DNA from: Akkermansiaceae bacterium
GTDB lineage: Bacteria; Verrucomicrobiota; Verrucomicrobiia; Verrucomicrobiales; Akkermansiaceae
Length of the DNA stretch: 64,000 nt
NCBI GenBank assembly: GCA_013041925.1
Contig: JABDRB010000003.1
Span: 62,001-126,000, forward strand
Reading direction: 5' to 3'
Shown: piece after piece, positions 56,701 to 64,000 of the stretch
Layout of the letters: each line of letters opens with the position of its first letter
Position numbering within the stretch: position 1 is the stretch's first letter
Program-made: the position numbers and the translations under genes
Notes under the pieces: model-generated
The model's database searches: none
Told to the model about the DNA's origin: nothing
The model's input: only the letters and a program-made list of their open reading frames with translations

Positions 56701-57556
56701 AGCTCTGGGCGGCATCGCGCGCCTTCACCACGGCTTGCTCTTTTTCTGGAAGACCCACTTCTAACTCGTGCTCGCGCACTTCAAGCGAGTGGATCGAATT
56801 TTCGAGCTCACCCAACTCGGCGGTGTATTCAGTAAACTTACGATATCCGAGGTGGGTGTCCAGCACGCGCACATCCTTAGCCAACTCCTGATACCGGCGA
56901 GCCTTGGCAACCTGTCGTTTGAGTGAGTTCATGCGGCGCTCCTGCTCGGCAAGCACATCGGAAACACGAAGCAAATTCGCCTCAGTGTATTCCAGTTTCC
57001 GCAAGGCTTCCCGCTTTTCCTTTTTAAATTTGGTAATGCCCGCAGCCTCCTCAAAAACAGTGCGTCGATCCTCCGGCTTGGAGCTCAGAAGCATATCGAT
57101 TTTTCCCTGCTCCATGATGGAGTAGGATGTCCGGCCGATCCCCGTATCCATGAACAACTCGTGAATATCACGAAGTCGGCAAAGGCTGCCATTGATCCGA
57201 TACTCCGACTTGCCATCACGGAATACACGGCGCGTGATCGCCACTTCATTGTAATCCACCTTGAGTATCTCCTCACAGTCGGCAAGCGTCATGGTGACTT
57301 CCGCCATCCCCAACGCTGCACGGGCTCTACTCGTGCCACTCTTATCGGTGCCATTAAAAATAACGTCAGCCATTTCACCGCCACGCAGCGCCTTGGCGGA
57401 TGTTTCCCCAAGCACCCAGCGGATTGCGTCCACCACATTGGATTTACCGCAGCCATTAGGACCGACAATGCCAGTCACTCCATTCGGGTGAAATTCAAAT
57501 TTTGTTTTATCGGCAAAGGATTTAAAACCGTGGAGATCGAGCGACTTAAGATACAT
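53744..57556 (-). CDS. smc: Chromosome segregation protein SMC
   Basis: ATPase of the condensin-like complex, 1270 residues (most bacterial SMCs are about 1190). Walker A GPNGCGKSN at 32-40; long coiled coils at about 170-500 and 690-1000; hinge at about 510-680 with GVRGVLAGLIEVEPEY; ABC signature LSGGERSMTA near residue 1155 and Walker B FCVLDELDAPLD. An acidic low-complexity insert at about 989-1030 accounts for part of the extra length. scpA/scpB are not adjacent. The 308 bp upstream of its start hold no recognisable gene. Confidence 0.97.
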   Translation of the reverse strand: MYLKSLDLHGFKSFADKTKFEFHPNGVTGIVGPNGCGKSNVVDAIRWVLGETSAKALRGGEMADVIFNGTDKSGTSRARAALGMAEVTMTLADCEEILKVDYNEVAITRRVFRDGKSEYRINGSLCRLRDIHELFMDTGIGRTSYSIMEQGKIDMLLSSKPEDRRTVFEEAAGITKFKKEKREALRKLEYTEANLLRVSDVLAEQERRMNSLKRQVAKARRYQELAKDVRVLDTHLGYRKFTEYTAELGELENSIHSLEVREHELEVGLPEKEQAVVKARDAAQSLEAELSEIRQQLNHHTNAASAAESRIAFNKERQSELEARVTQNQSDILEAQKKLDQQLLDFEEAEQTRVELTSRIESQQAQLSEHESRAASQRSEREHKEGVVRSLRSEANTTQSIIAASQAKIESALSVMENSRERASKLAEEEERLQYEHEQAVMEQEGIASELETRRTKLNGLEEQKDVAERTFQHTRGDLDAARDHASSTHKELARTSSRLDVLRQLVNSGEGFEKGTQSVLKGLDEPEFFKNGVRGVLAGLIEVEPEYTVAVEAALGSHLQAVLVTDSNYAQAIIDRLTDKKLGEAAIIPEDFVSSSATGQMMTVPDGAETWAMDRVKSDPKVAAVVENLLSKVLIVSDLTTAMHMRKELPDVILVTMRGDVYRPEGMMTGGVSNGDQSSVLERQNEVRALEIEVAELDSTDEEARTQLSRLESEVREQREAAELARERLQKARVEESTLQGQLTLASREVESLESKISSVEWEQNDIKEREESALGGREELETDLGSARARLEQLEADQIKLAGELEEASRRENEAVATLQEYRTSLAVERQALDAAERQRSPMAARLEELRQVSSRRDEEIASFNERMQAAVTENTELVETIEMNAAEARDLEELLETTSASRGALHHAIEVTEKDLSALRHECSKLTEQKGREEISATKIGLRLENLNESVMERHQIELQHFRPDSHALLTCLNERAQAYDRQEKRRAANERGDDGEDITASATEDQSVKSEAEPQETLPGDTGPDWDLVENIVADLKRKVDSMGPVNVDAIEEFDELEDLHNNLRNQHDDLVSSKTELITVIERINVETKKRFTETFTQVSKNFKGMFKVLFGEKAQANLVLINEDDPLESGIDIIAKPPGKKLQSISLLSGGERSMTAVALLFSIFQIKPSPFCVLDELDAPLDEANINRFLKVLDKFIDNSQFIIVTHSKRTMNRADMIYGVTMEDFGVSKPVGMRLTTEEEADKAHKGEAKTAAQKAALELDS

Positions 57557-57864
57557 AATGATGAGCGGGATAGTGGATTTCCGAAATAGTGGGCATCGGA
57601 GACAACGGTGAATTCAGGATGCTTGTGAAACATTCAGAGTCCATGTGCCGTTTCCAAATACCATAATACTGATTCGGTAACCACCAAGCCAATTAGATGG
57701 AAAATCCTCTATATGGTGGTTTTTAGATCAGTTGATACCACATGTTGTGCTGTTGAGCATTTAAGCAATGTGAAATAAAAAGCGCTTTGGGGACTCTCCC
57801 CCCTGATGGATGGGTCAATGATTCGGAGCTTGTTTCTCTGGCCCGCAGCCCGTAGCAATGGCGT
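57557..57864. other. Intergenic region between smc and lipB
   Basis: About 308 bp between the divergent smc and lipB starts. I see no convincing ORF, RNA or repeat. It should contain both promoters, but no clear -35/-10 pair stands out. Confidence 0.5.
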
Positions 57865-58512
57865 ATGCACTTGCAATTCGAATGGCTCGGCCAAGATGTG
57901 GATTACCAGCACGGACTGGAAATTCAGCAGCAGCGTGTGCAGAAAATTCTCGATGGCAGCAGGGGGAATCAGATGCTCGCCCTGGAGCACCAACCCGTGT
58001 ATACGATCGGCCGAACCCGAGACCAAACATCGCTTGGGAATAACACCGCGCTACTGCCCCACCCCCTGGTCGAAATCAACCGAGGTGGGCAAGGGACTTA
58101 TCATGGTCCGGGCCAACTGACGGGATACCCCATTGTTGATTTGCACCCATTGGGCAAAGATCTTCATGCCTACATCCGAGCACTCGAAGAAGCACTCATC
58201 CTTACCTGTGCCGAATATGGTGTGACTGCGGGCCGGCAAGACGGACTCACGGGCGTCTGGGTCGAAAACCGGAAGCTGGCATCCATCGGCGTGGGTGTGA
58301 GGAAATGGGTTGCGATGCACGGATTTGCGATCAACCTCACCAAGGAGAGCCTGAACGGATTTTTATCCATCACGCCATGTGGCATCGATGGAGTGACCAT
58401 GACGAGTTTGGAAAGCGAGTGTGGAAGTGACGTAGACGTCAAGGAGTTCGCCAAACGATCCTCCGTGCATCTTGGCACCGTATTGAGTGGCATGCAAAAA
58501 GCCGAAGGGTAA
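57865..58512 (+). CDS. lipB: Octanoyl-[acyl carrier protein] protein transferase (LipB)
   Basis: Transfers octanoyl from ACP to lipoyl-dependent proteins in lipoate synthesis. The 215 residues include the family motifs LEHQPVYTIGR, INRGGQGTYHGPGQLTGYPI, and the catalytic Lys137 in RKLASIGVGVRKW and Cys172 in ITPCGIDG. lipA is not nearby. Divergent from smc and convergent with the PerM-like gene, 36 bp apart. Confidence 0.96.
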   Translation: MHLQFEWLGQDVDYQHGLEIQQQRVQKILDGSRGNQMLALEHQPVYTIGRTRDQTSLGNNTALLPHPLVEINRGGQGTYHGPGQLTGYPIVDLHPLGKDLHAYIRALEEALILTCAEYGVTAGRQDGLTGVWVENRKLASIGVGVRKWVAMHGFAINLTKESLNGFLSITPCGIDGVTMTSLESECGSDVDVKEFAKRSSVHLGTVLSGMQKAEG

Positions 58513-58548
58513 ACTCCCCTTGGCCTGCCCCCATTTCTTGCCCCCTCG

Positions 58549-59775
58549 CTACGAGCCTTGATTTTCTGCCGACACGGCTTCCTTCATATCGACCATGTCC
58601 ATGCGCCCAGTTTCGGCAGCCTCAGCTTCTTGTTCTTTCTTTTTCTGAGCCTTCGATGACTCCTTAATGATCAGCCGTTCCTGCTCGGCGTTCTGGTTTT
58701 TCCCCTGACCAATGGCCACGCCGAGCCAGCGAAGTTCGTAGCTGTTATCGAGCCCTACTTTAACGAGCATCGTCAGAGGCACAGCGAGCAACATCCCCAC
58801 AGGACCCCAGATAAATCCCCAGAAAAGAACAGAAATGACCACCACAACGGTGGAAAGACCAAATCGGCGCCCCAACAATGCGGGTTCTAGGAAATTACCA
58901 AGAAATCCATTGATCAGAAGATAGCCACAACCGACGGCGATCGCGTGTTTTACATCGTGGATTAAGAGGGCGAGAATCACAGGAGGAATGCCCGCAATAA
59001 TCGAGCCGATAGCGGGGATATAATTAAAAGCAAAAGCAAGGATGCCCCAGAGCAAGGGGAAATCGACTTCGGCAGCCCAGCATAATAAGCCCGCTAAGAC
59101 ACCGGTCGCGATGCTCACCATCGTCTTGATTCCGAGATACTTCTGGATGTCTCGGGTGGCACTGAGCATCCGTTGAAGGTTGGGCCCTTGGGCTTCAACA
59201 ATCGATTCAAACCTGCGGGCAAACATCCGCGCCTCACTGAGCATGAAAACAAGCAGGATCAGGACGATGAACGAACTCTTCAACGTATCCAAAACCCCAG
59301 CTAGTAATGAGGTAATGTTGTTTTTAAAGAAGTTCGCGATTTCCTCTTCGGTCAGAAGCTTCTTCACGTCTTCCTGAGCAGATTCGACGCCCCATACCTC
59401 AAGCTGTGCACCACTATTCAATGCGACTTCATACATCTTGCTACCATAACTTTCAATGCGCCCCCCCTCAACCAGATCATTAATCAGCAGAAAGCCTACC
59501 ACCATAATCCCAGACAGAAAGGCAAACACGACCATGACGGTAATCAATACCGCAAAAAACCTCGGCACTCCGTGCTCACGAAGCCAGTTCGTGATCGGAA
59601 AACTCACCGCCGCAATAAAAAACGCCAGCGATACCGGAATAAAAAAATCACGTGCAAAATACATCCCAGACAACACCAACATCGCCGAGGCGAGTAATAG
59701 CATGACTTTATGGGCTTCTGCGGGCTTCGTTGACACGGGTGAGATCTTAATAAGAGTTGATCTGGCAAACAACAA
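58549..59775 (-). CDS. AI-2E/PerM family membrane transporter
   Basis: A 408-residue polytopic protein with about eight transmembrane helices. The family core includes the central soluble loop (residues about 110-170) and the late FLGNFLEPALLGRRFGLSTVVVVISVLFWGFIWG and LAVPLTMLVKV. The C-terminal about 50 residues are charged and probably cytosolic. The family has been linked to AI-2 export and Na+(Li+)/H+ antiport; the substrate is unknown. Confidence 0.88.
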   Translation of the reverse strand: MLFARSTLIKISPVSTKPAEAHKVMLLLASAMLVLSGMYFARDFFIPVSLAFFIAAVSFPITNWLREHGVPRFFAVLITVMVVFAFLSGIMVVGFLLINDLVEGGRIESYGSKMYEVALNSGAQLEVWGVESAQEDVKKLLTEEEIANFFKNNITSLLAGVLDTLKSSFIVLILLVFMLSEARMFARRFESIVEAQGPNLQRMLSATRDIQKYLGIKTMVSIATGVLAGLLCWAAEVDFPLLWGILAFAFNYIPAIGSIIAGIPPVILALLIHDVKHAIAVGCGYLLINGFLGNFLEPALLGRRFGLSTVVVVISVLFWGFIWGPVGMLLAVPLTMLVKVGLDNSYELRWLGVAIGQGKNQNAEQERLIIKESSKAQKKKEQEAEAAETGRMDMVDMKEAVSAENQGS

Positions 59776-59990
59776 AATCCTTTGTTAGTATTGTTTACTC
59801 CGCCCTACTGGGCAAAGCCAGCATACGCTTGTTCGGTCGTTCAGGCAATGGAATCATTCGATTATTATTCAAAACATGCGAGCGTGCCCACTCGCATGAG
59901 CAATATCACGCATGATCGACACGAAGGAATCGGCTCATCGATGCTTCGTCAAGCTTGCCAACCTGCCCAAACCCAACTAATCATCACACC

Positions 59991-60488
59991 ATGAAATCCC
60001 ATGAGGTTCTCAAACAAGCTTTTGACAAAAGCAGCCCGAAGTCGATTGCCTCAGAACTCGGCGTCTCACTTTCCCTCGTCTACAAGTGGGCACAGGATCA
60101 ATCCGGGAGTGGATCAGGAAGCCGGAACCCGCTCGATCGCATCGTGGAAATCCACGACCACACCCAGCACCTCCCTATTATCGAATGGCTCTGTGAACAA
60201 TGCAGCGGCTACTATGTCCGCAACCCAGAGAGCGATTACCCACAAGATTGCGAGGTCCTACCGGCAACCAATGAGATCGTCGGCCAGTTCTCCACCCTGC
60301 TTGCTCAGATTTCACAAGCCGCGCTTGATAACTCGATCACCCCAGACGAGGCTGAGAACATCCGCAAATCGTGGGACAAGCTCAAGAGCTTTACCGAGGG
60401 ATTTGTCCGCTGCTGCGAGAAGGGAAACTTTGAACTCATGCAGGAAGATGATGAGCAAGAACCCAAACCTCGCACGACTCTTTACTAG
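59991..60488 (+). CDS. Phage CII/CP76-like HTH regulator
   Basis: A 165-residue small regulator from the ATG at 59991. An N-terminal helix-turn-helix (HEVLKQAFDKSSPKSIASELGVSLSLVYKWAQ) precedes a helical domain (QFSTLLAQISQAALDNSITPDEAENIRKSWDKLKSF) like the C-terminus of Phage_CP76 proteins. A CxxC (CEQC) lies in the middle. DNA-binding is likely. It precedes pyrD by 46 bp on the same strand, and no phage genes surround it. The family name is moderately certain. Confidence 0.7.
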   Translation: MKSHEVLKQAFDKSSPKSIASELGVSLSLVYKWAQDQSGSGSGSRNPLDRIVEIHDHTQHLPIIEWLCEQCSGYYVRNPESDYPQDCEVLPATNEIVGQFSTLLAQISQAALDNSITPDEAENIRKSWDKLKSFTEGFVRCCEKGNFELMQEDDEQEPKPRTTLY

Positions 60489-60534
60489 CAATGCTTTACT
60501 CATATCCGCCACCGACCTAGACCTCACTTAGCCC

Positions 60535-61599
60535 ATGAACCGTAAACAATACCGCTTCGCCCGCAACCTCCTCTTCCGCCTTGATGCCGAGACCGCGCAC
60601 CACGTTTCCATGCGAAACCTTCAGTGGTTGGAAAAATTACGCCTCCTCGGCCCGCTCACCGCACTCACCGGCAAGACGCCAGCGGGTCAACCGGTCGAAT
60701 GCATGGGCCTGACCTTTCCGAATTGCGTTGGGCTCGCAGCCGGTCTTGATAAGGAGGGCAACTGCATCGACGCACTCGGCCAGCTCGGATTTGGTCATGT
60801 CGAAATTGGCACCATCACCCCACGTCCACAACCAGGCAACCCACAACCACGCCTATTCCGGATCATCGATCGTGAAGCCATCATCAACCGCATGGGGTTC
60901 AACAACTCGGGCATCGAAACCGGAGCCGCCCATGTCGCATCATCACACCGATTTCGTAAAAAAGGAGGCGTCATCGGGTTTAATATCGGAAAAAATAAGG
61001 TGACCCCAAATGAAAATGCCGTCGATGACTATCTCGCCTGCCTCCGTGGCGCATGGGGTGTCGCCGACTACATTACAGTGAACCTCTCCTCTCCTAACAC
61101 CCCTGGACTGCGCGACCTCCAAGCGGCTGACGAGACCGCCCGGCTTCTCGAAACGCTGAAGGAGGAACAGGAAAAACTGACCACCGCCAGTGGCCGCCGA
61201 GTCCCGATTGCACTCAAAGTTGCCCCCGACCTCGAACCCCAGCATATTGCCGACCTCTCCAAAGTCTTTGTCGATGGTGGGCTCGATGGGCTCATCGCGA
61301 CCAACACCACCATCAGTCGCGCTGCCGTCAAGGGCTGCGACTATGCCACCCAAGACGGTGGACTCTCAGGTTCCCCGCTCACATCACGTTCTACCGAAGT
61401 CATTGCTGACTTCCACAGTCACCTTGGCAACCAAGTTCCCATTATCGGAGTAGGAGGAATCATGACCGCGGAGGACGCCCAAGAGAAGCTCAAGGCCGGA
61501 GCCAAGCTCGTTCAACTCTACACGGGTTTTATCTACCATGGACCGCCATTGATCCATGAAATTTTGAAGGCGACCATGCGCTCGTGTCCATCCAGTTAA
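60535..61599 (+). CDS. pyrD: Dihydroorotate dehydrogenase (quinone), class 2
   Basis: FMN enzyme that oxidises dihydroorotate with quinone in pyrimidine synthesis. The 354 residues include an N-terminal amphipathic segment that sits on the membrane (class 2), VGLAAGLDKEGN, EIGTITPRPQPGNPQPRLFR, NRMGFNNSG, the catalytic Ser in VNLSSPNTPGLRDLQ, and GVGGIMTAEDA. Menaquinone from the MenD pathway would serve as acceptor. It follows the CII-like regulator by 46 bp. Confidence 0.97.
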   Translation: MNRKQYRFARNLLFRLDAETAHHVSMRNLQWLEKLRLLGPLTALTGKTPAGQPVECMGLTFPNCVGLAAGLDKEGNCIDALGQLGFGHVEIGTITPRPQPGNPQPRLFRIIDREAIINRMGFNNSGIETGAAHVASSHRFRKKGGVIGFNIGKNKVTPNENAVDDYLACLRGAWGVADYITVNLSSPNTPGLRDLQAADETARLLETLKEEQEKLTTASGRRVPIALKVAPDLEPQHIADLSKVFVDGGLDGLIATNTTISRAAVKGCDYATQDGGLSGSPLTSRSTEVIADFHSHLGNQVPIIGVGGIMTAEDAQEKLKAGAKLVQLYTGFIYHGPPLIHEILKATMRSCPSS

Positions 61600-61698
61600 A
61601 AACGCTTACTCACACTCATGGAGACTGATCCATCCAGAGGAAACTCCGCCTCCCCCCGCCAGATCGTGCAGTTTCCCCTCATCGAGCTGCCTGCGTTA

Positions 61699-63549
61699 TC
61701 AGCCGCCGTATTGCATCAATTCCTGAGCCAGCTTGTATCCCTTGCTATCGGGCGCCTTGCGGGACTCCTTCAACCAGCCAGAAATGCGACGCAGCCCACG
61801 GTGACAAAGGTAGTCCGTGGTTTGCAAGGCATGAGCTCCTATGGCATCTGACGCATCATCATGTGAGATCGACTCAGCACGCGCACAAGCGGTCGACATC
61901 GCAAAGAGCTCGCTGGCAATGTTTACATAACGTCCGAGCAGCAACTGGCGACGCTCAAGTTTCGGACCGTTGGTCAGCATCGATAGAAAAAGCCTCCGCG
62001 AAAGCTTCCGACTCGCACGATGGATGGCGCGCATGTGCTTTTTGAGAATGGGGTGCATTCCTGATGGAATACCAGCGTCCCGTGGCAAAAAACGAGAAGG
62101 GAACCACAAGCTGTAATGCAGGCCAGCCTTGATCAGTGCGGTCACGCGGCCGCTAATCGGCACCCGCGAATCAATCACGACGGCACCACGGCGGAGGTGG
62201 GGGTCAAGAGCTTCGCGGGCAATAAATAGTCGCATGATTTCGCTCGACCCCTCGAAAACAGTATTAATCCGGCTGTCACGGAACATTCGCTCGACCGGAT
62301 CGGGCGACTCGCCACGCGCGCGCAGTGAATCGGCCGTTTCATATCCCCTGCCACTGCGGATTTGCATGGTCTCATCCACACTATGCCAACCCGCTTCGGT
62401 GCCCCATAACTTCGCCATTGCCGCCTCAATCCGGATGTCGGCCTTTTTATCAGCATCAACCAGTGCCGAGACATAATAAACCATCGCCTCGGTGGCAAAG
62501 GTGTCTGCTGCCATGTCGGCAAGCTTTGCGGCAACCGCTGCGTGATTCCCAATCGGAGCCCCCCATTGTTCACGTTCACGGCACCAGCGCAGCGAGATGT
62601 CTAGGCACTCGCGCATCAAACCGATACAAGCGGCCGGAAGTGTGAGCCGACCTGTGTTCAGTGTTGTCAGTGCAACTTTGAGCCCCTTACCTTCGGCATG
62701 CACAATGTCCTCAACCGGAATCCTGACACCCTCAAATCTAACAACTCCATTATAAAGAGCCTTAAGGCCCATGAAGTGGCAGCGACGCACGATCTCCACC
62801 CCTTCAGCCTGAGTATCAACAAGAAAGGCGGTGGTTGCGTGGGGTTTTTCCTCCGTCGGGGTCTTAGCCATGACAATGATATACTGGGATTTCAGTAAGT
62901 TGGTACACCAGAGTTTTTCCCCATTGAGTAGAAAATGGCTTCCGTCGTCACTGCGGGATGCTGTCGTTTGCATCCGAGCGGGGTCCGAGCCCACGCCTAC
63001 CTCGGTAAGAGCAAAGGCTGAAATGCCACCAGCGGCGCAGGGAGGTAAATACTTCTTTTTCTGCGCATCCGTACCAAAAACTAACAACGGCTGAGGAACT
63101 CCGATGGATTGGTGCGCAGAGATCAATGCCGTGAGGTTCCCGCAATGACTTCCCAACACCATGGCCGCGCGACAATAATTGGTCTGAGAAAGCCCGAGCC
63201 CCCCATATTCCTTGGGAATCTTAATCCCAAAGGCTCCGAGGTCGGCCAGACCATCGATGACGGCATCGGGGATCTCCCCGTCGCGGTCAATGGCATCGGG
63301 GTCGGTATGATTTTTTAGATACTCACCAAGTTGATCCACAAAGGCATCTCCCGCCTGAGCGTCCTCTCGGCTCTGGCGCGTAAACGGAGTGACTTTCCCA
63401 AAATCAGGCGCCCCCATAAAGAGAGAGGAGGCAAAGCCGGAAACGGCACGTGTATCGCGCGATTCCTCTGCCATCTCAAGGGCAGCGCGCTGGCCGGCCG
63501 ACATCGCCGAGGTATCGATGGTTGAGGTAGGTTTTTCTGTGGGTTTCAT
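61699..63549 (-). CDS. Acyl-CoA dehydrogenase
   Basis: FAD enzyme introducing the alpha,beta double bond in fatty-acid beta-oxidation. It has 616 residues, longer than typical 380-residue ACADs because of an N-terminal extension and a roughly 170-residue C-terminal region. ACAD motifs: FALTEVGVGSDPARMQT, FAD/substrate region GEKLWCTN, and FEGSSEIMRLFIAREAL. It follows the FadB/FadJ-like gene by 12 bp on the same strand. The chain-length range is unknown. Confidence 0.93.
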   Translation of the reverse strand: MKPTEKPTSTIDTSAMSAGQRAALEMAEESRDTRAVSGFASSLFMGAPDFGKVTPFTRQSREDAQAGDAFVDQLGEYLKNHTDPDAIDRDGEIPDAVIDGLADLGAFGIKIPKEYGGLGLSQTNYCRAAMVLGSHCGNLTALISAHQSIGVPQPLLVFGTDAQKKKYLPPCAAGGISAFALTEVGVGSDPARMQTTASRSDDGSHFLLNGEKLWCTNLLKSQYIIVMAKTPTEEKPHATTAFLVDTQAEGVEIVRRCHFMGLKALYNGVVRFEGVRIPVEDIVHAEGKGLKVALTTLNTGRLTLPAACIGLMRECLDISLRWCREREQWGAPIGNHAAVAAKLADMAADTFATEAMVYYVSALVDADKKADIRIEAAMAKLWGTEAGWHSVDETMQIRSGRGYETADSLRARGESPDPVERMFRDSRINTVFEGSSEIMRLFIAREALDPHLRRGAVVIDSRVPISGRVTALIKAGLHYSLWFPSRFLPRDAGIPSGMHPILKKHMRAIHRASRKLSRRLFLSMLTNGPKLERRQLLLGRYVNIASELFAMSTACARAESISHDDASDAIGAHALQTTDYLCHRGLRRISGWLKESRKAPDSKGYKLAQELMQYGG

Positions 63550-63561
63550 ATGTTCAATGGG

Positions 63562-64000
63562 TTAGGTGTAAAATTTTCCAAGACAGATATCATGATCGTC
63601 ACTGTAGCGCAGCGGGCCACCACGGAATGGCGCATATCCCGTGCCCATCACCATGGCAAAATCAATGTCGCTGGCCGTCGCCACGATACCATCCTCGAGG
63701 CAAAGCGCGGCTTCGTCGGTCATGCATTGAGCGAGTCGACCAGCCATATCCACACCACGGGTATCGTCCCGAGCCTCATCCCTCAGGGCCAGCGCGGCTG
63801 GGTTGGGAACGGGTGACTTGTTTTTATTTTTTCCGTATAAGTAAAACCCCTTACCGGATTTTTTGCCCAATAGGTTGGCGTCAATCATCCGGGTGAGAAT
63901 ATCAGGCACAGACATCCTATCAGGAAATGCCCCTGCCAGCGTTTGGGCGACATGAAGAGCCACATCAAGCCCCACTTCATCCATTAGCCGAATAGGCCCC
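63562..64000 (-). CDS. 3-hydroxyacyl-CoA dehydrogenase (FadB/FadJ-like), C-terminal part
   Basis: The 3' end of a multifunctional beta-oxidation protein that runs off the right edge; the frame is still open there (PIRLMDEVGLDVALHV). Visible is the 3HCDH C-terminal domain: DEVGLDVALHVAQTL, GKKSGKGFYLYG and DIDFAMVMGTGYAPFRGGPLRYSD. Whether an N-terminal enoyl-CoA hydratase domain is present cannot be seen here. It is transcribed into the acyl-CoA dehydrogenase gene. Confidence 0.9.
   Translation of the reverse strand, partial: GPIRLMDEVGLDVALHVAQTLAGAFPDRMSVPDILTRMIDANLLGKKSGKGFYLYGKNKNKSPVPNPAALALRDEARDDTRGVDMAGRLAQCMTDEAALCLEDGIVATASDIDFAMVMGTGYAPFRGGPLRYSDDHDICLGKFYT

Noticed and set aside
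1-64000. CRISPR array, transposon, prophage or toxin-antitoxin pair
   Set aside because: No spaced direct-repeat array, no transposase or integrase, no paired small toxin/antitoxin genes were seen in the window.

Overview
The window looks like chromosomal DNA of a Gram-negative bacterium of the Verrucomicrobiota, most likely a relative of the Akkermansiaceae/Verrucomicrobiaceae. This is inferred from a PEP-CTERM-tagged secreted protein, a DUF1460 amidase-like protein, secreted EF-hand, Sel1 and TPR proteins, a DUF5069 protein, a GH95 fucosidase, an arabinose-5-phosphate isomerase (KDO/LPS), MenD (menaquinone), and start codons that almost never carry a Shine-Dalgarno sequence. No phage, insertion sequence, integron or CRISPR array was seen. 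Gene order is dense and mostly housekeeping.

Layout. 1-3.2 kb: 3' end of transaldolase, a terminator-like hairpin, then ilvB-ilvN (branched-chain amino acids). 3.2-9.8 kb, minus strand: an OmpR-type response regulator and its histidine kinase, menD, and a parE-type topoisomerase subunit. 9.9-13.8 kb: apt (plus), tRNA-Val(GAC), then hisF, a thermonuclease-like protein, an M23 peptidase and uppP (minus). 14-18 kb: a DUF1460 amidase-like protein and a PEP-CTERM serine protease (plus), convergent with a cdsA-dxr pair. 18-25 kb: an EF-hand protein, a membrane-anchored unknown, an MGDG-synthase-like glycosyltransferase, a HAD phosphatase, mgtE, a tiny membrane ORF coupled to nadD, and a TPR protein. 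25-27.8 kb: dCMP deaminase and holB (minus), and a secreted thioredoxin-like protein (plus).

27.8-37.2 kb is one long minus-strand tetrapyrrole/sulfur locus, transcribed as hemX, hemA, hemC, cobA-hemD fusion, cysJ, cysI, cysH, cbiX. It couples synthesis of uroporphyrinogen III and siroheme to the sulfite reductase that needs siroheme. pntA-pntB (NADPH supply) diverge from it across a 224-bp gap holding a perfect 8-2-8 inverted repeat. 40-46 kb: a secreted unknown, an alpha/beta hydrolase with an altered nucleophile elbow, tRNA-Glu(TTC), kdsD, a lipoprotein, efp, a DUF5069 protein and a Nudix-like protein. 46-51 kb: a Tat-exported Gfo/Idh/MocA oxidoreductase, a second histidine kinase with a receiver-only partner, and a Sel1-repeat protein. 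51-64 kb: GH95 fucosidase, smc, lipB, a PerM/AI-2E family protein, a CII-like DNA-binding protein next to pyrD, and a fatty-acid beta-oxidation pair (acyl-CoA dehydrogenase and the 3' part of a FadB/FadJ-like protein) running off the right edge.

I found no clearly new multi-gene defence or mobile system. The best second-look items are the 11-bp-period direct repeat beside the response regulator, the disordered extracytoplasmic insert of its kinase, the nadD-coupled micro-ORF, the short glutamyl-tRNA reductase inside the heme/sulfite locus, the hydrolase with a displaced serine, and the PEP-CTERM protease.
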